Shown here piece after piece: positions 6,204 to 7,395 of a DNA stretch of 7,395 bases. The translations under genes were made by a program, and so were the position numbers. The stretch is taken from positions 1 through 7,395 of the forward strand of contig JAKAUA010000076.1 in assembly GCA_021827875.1 (NCBI GenBank). Direction: 5' to 3'. This DNA is from a bacterium (GTDB lineage Bacteria > Babelota > Babeliae > Babelales > Vermiphilaceae). The notes under the pieces are model-generated. The model was not told the DNA's origin and ran no database searches. It saw only the letters and a list, made by a program, of their open reading frames with translations. How positions within the stretch are numbered: the stretch's first letter is position 1; each line of letters opens with the position of its first letter.

Positions 6204-6857
6204 ATGAAAATTAAACGATCAAAATTAACAAAAAAGCAGCGTTTGAAATTAATGGAACTGTTTGTAGCAGGTTCAACGGCACGCACAGCGTCAGAAATAG
6301 CTGATGTTAACAAAAATACTGCACAATTATTCTTCCATAGACTGCGGGAAATCATAGCTGAAAAGCAAGATCTAAACATAGTTTTTGAAGGAGAAATTGA
6401 AGCAGATGAGAGTTATTTTGGTGGTCGCCGTAAAGAAAAGCGTGGACGCGGTGCGGCTGGCAAAATCCCTGTTTTTGGTCTTTTAAAGCGAGGCGGCAAG
6501 GTTTTTGCAGAGATTATAAGCGACGCAAAAGGGAAGACTTTAATGCCAATAATCAGGGAAAAAGTTAAGCCTGATTCTATTGTTTACACCGATGCATTGC
6601 CAAGCTATAATGCTCTTGATGTCTCTGAATTTAAGCACTTACGCATTAACCACAGCAAGCTTTTTGCTGAGAATCGCAATCACATCAATGGAATCGAGAA
6701 TTTTTGGAATCAAGCCAAAAGACATATGCGCAGGTTTAATGGGGTGCCAAAAAAGAACTTTCGGTTGTTTTTGAAAGAGTGTGAATGGCGATTCAACTTT
6801 CCATCACCAAAAAAACAGCTGAAAATGTTGATTCAGTGGGTTGAAACTAGAAATTGA
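6204..6857 (+). CDS. IS1595-family (ISXO2-like) DDE transposase
   Basis: This 217-residue enzyme cuts the element ends and joins them to target DNA. An N-terminal helix-turn-helix (about 8-50, with TARTASEIADVNKNTAQLFF) should bind the inverted repeats. The catalytic core shows the ISXO2-like (DDE_Tnp_IS1595) pattern: Asp68 in EADESYFGGR, Asp130 in VYTDALPSY, and Glu165 in HINGIENFWNQAKRHMRRFNG (described at 160-180), giving a DDE triad. There is no CxxC zinc ribbon at the N-terminus, unlike the longer members of the family, which agrees with the IS1016 subgroup. The frame is intact from ATG to TGA and length is normal. A GGGA at 6197-6200 lies only three bases before the start, a poor ribosome site, and TATACT at 6191-6196 may be a -10 box; weak expression is usual for transposases. 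Confidence 0.94.
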   Translation: MKIKRSKLTKKQRLKLMELFVAGSTARTASEIADVNKNTAQLFFHRLREIIAEKQDLNIVFEGEIEADESYFGGRRKEKRGRGAAGKIPVFGLLKRGGKVFAEIISDAKGKTLMPIIREKVKPDSIVYTDALPSYNALDVSEFKHLRINHSKLFAENRNHINGIENFWNQAKRHMRRFNGVPKKNFRLFLKECEWRFNFPSPKKQLKMLIQWVETRN

Positions 6858-6865
6858 ATATGTTC

Positions 6866-6882
6866 TTATCTAGGACAGCCCC
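6866..6882 (-). repeat. Right terminal inverted repeat of the IS
   Basis: TTATCTAGGACAGCCCC is the exact complement of the left end at 6163-6179. It begins nine bases after the transposase stop codon. Confidence 0.95.
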
Positions 6883-6890
6883 TATAAAAA
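6883..6890. repeat. Right copy of 8-bp target site duplication
   Basis: TATAAAAA directly follows the right end of the element and matches the left copy at 6155-6162 exactly. Confidence 0.9.
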
Positions 6891-6991
6891 TTCGTAGATT
6901 TATAGCAAGCGTCTTTAAATAAGATACAAATAAGCTAAGGTATTTACAGAAACATCATGATAATAACTCTCAATAAACAAATGTGCTGTGC

Positions 6992-7008
6992 TTAGCAATG
7001 CTTGCTAA
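6992..7008. other. Short perfect hairpin beside the terminator
   Basis: TTAGCAA (6992-6998) and TTGCTAA (7002-7008) form a perfect 7-bp stem with a TGC loop. It is followed on the plus strand by A residues, not T, so it is not itself a plus-strand terminator. On the minus strand it lies just past the T-run of the grpE terminator and could protect or back up that 3' end. The stretch 6891-6991 before it shows no gene or clear signal. Confidence 0.45.
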
Positions 7009-7045
7009 AAAAAAAAGAGCCTCGCAAAAAAGGCTCTTTTTTTTT
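7008..7045. terminator. Bidirectional intrinsic terminator between the converging units
   Basis: A 6-bp core stem, GAGCCT at 7017-7022 and AGGCTC at 7031-7036, encloses an 8-base loop and is flanked by an A-run (7007-7016) on one side and nine Ts (7037-7045) on the other. It therefore gives a hairpin plus U-tract in both directions. On the minus strand it follows directly on, and slightly overlaps, the grpE stop codon; on the plus strand it stops read-through from the upstream genes and the IS. A/T pairing can lengthen the stem. Confidence 0.87.
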
Positions 7046-7395
7046 ACTTAGCGACGCTTACTTTTGCAGGACGTAATATCGCATCTTTAAACATAAATCC
7101 TTTTTGCAACACCTGTACAATATCCCCTGATGTATGTTCTGGCGAATCAACATGCATTAATGCTTCATGCTTTTCCGGATCAAAAGTTTGATAATCTTTC
7201 ATAGGAGTTACACCGTACTTTGACAATAGCTTATGCAAGCTTTTCTCTATCAAATCAAAACCTGACAAAAGTTGTGCGGTTGATTCTTGTTCATTTTGTT
7301 TACCGGCTTGTAATGCACGGTCAAAGTCATCTACAATACCAAGCAAGTCAGATAAAATAGCTGTTTGGGCACTTTGCATCCAAACACTTTTTTCT
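7044..7395 (-). CDS. grpE: GrpE nucleotide exchange factor (3' part, start beyond the right edge)
   Basis: GrpE releases ADP from the chaperone DnaK and so resets it for the next round of protein folding in the cytoplasm. The window holds about the last 117 codons of a protein that is usually 170-210 residues. An internal ATG at 7379-7377 is not the start: the frame continues upstream as EKSVW to the edge. The visible part shows the end of the long helix (LLGIVDDFDRAL), a helix with GFDLIEKSLHKLLSKYGV, and the C-terminal beta domain with FDPEKHEALMHV, VQVLQKGFMFKDAILRPAKVSVAK (last 24 residues, in two strands), which is the classical GrpE signature region. The usual GY is GF here, a mild change. 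It ends directly at an intrinsic terminator, so it is the last gene of its unit; dnaK, dnaJ or hrcA, if linked, would lie elsewhere. Confidence 0.93.
   Translation of the reverse strand, partial: EKSVWMQSAQTAILSDLLGIVDDFDRALQAGKQNEQESTAQLLSGFDLIEKSLHKLLSKYGVTPMKDYQTFDPEKHEALMHVDSPEHTSGDIVQVLQKGFMFKDAILRPAKVSVAK

Larger units (their letters stand above)
6163..6882 (+). mobile_element. Complete IS1595-family insertion sequence, IS1016-like, 720 bp
   Basis: The element is bounded by perfect 17-bp terminal inverted repeats, GGGGCTGTCCTAGATAA at 6163-6179 and its complement at 6866-6882. It carries a single intact transposase gene that fills most of its length, and is flanked by a perfect 8-bp direct duplication, TATAAAAA. 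Terminal GGG, 8-bp duplication, ISXO2-like transposase and a length near 700 bp are the marks of the IS1595 family; the small size and the lack of an N-terminal zinc ribbon in the transposase point to the IS1016 subgroup. Both ends and the duplication are undamaged, so the insertion looks recent and possibly still active. There are no passenger genes. Confidence 0.95.

Noticed and set aside
1..7395. CRISPR arrays, tRNA or rRNA genes, restriction-modification or toxin-antitoxin systems
   Set aside because: No regularly spaced repeats, tRNA-like folds, rRNA stretches or diagnostic motifs of such systems were seen.

Overview
The window is an AT-rich bacterial segment with short intergenic gaps, Shine-Dalgarno sites and several small secreted proteins of unknown function. 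It reads like the genome of a host-associated bacterium. The mix of a Tro/Mnt/Ytg-type metal transporter, orphan secreted proteins (one with a eukaryote-like zinc finger) and a compact IS would fit an intracellular lineage such as Dependentiae (TM6), but that placement is inference and no marker gene here proves it.

Layout, left to right. At 1-49 (minus) lies the first 16 codons of a gene with a strong ribosome site and an export signal; it runs off the left edge. A 217-base divergent control region follows, containing a perfect 19-bp palindrome at 115-133. Rightwards from it runs a tight three-gene operon (267-2908) for a manganese/zinc/iron-type ABC transporter: one ATPase and two ABC-3 permeases, joined by a 4-bp overlap and a 3-bp gap. 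The second permease carries an extra C-terminal tail that looks like a helix-turn-helix. No substrate-binding protein is seen, unless it is the divergent gene.

The middle (2945-6159) holds five plus-strand genes. Four encode small proteins with signal peptides: one ending in a C2H2 zinc finger, one short coiled-coil protein, one basic protein and one with a Ser/Thr-rich linker plus a compact C-terminal domain. Between them is a 367-residue protein that resembles the RMND1/DUF155 (YagE, COG1723) family and ends in a single membrane anchor.

At 6163-6882 sits a complete 720-bp IS1595-family element (IS1016-like) with 17-bp perfect inverted ends, an intact DDE transposase and a perfect 8-bp target duplication. 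The target overlaps the stop codon of the preceding gene, which the duplication leaves intact. A bidirectional terminator (7008-7045) then closes the 3' end of grpE, which enters from the right edge on the minus strand.

The transporter genes should work as one metal-uptake machine, with the palindrome as the likely site for metal-responsive control of both divergent units. The secreted proteins have no assignable pathway and are the least explained part of the window.
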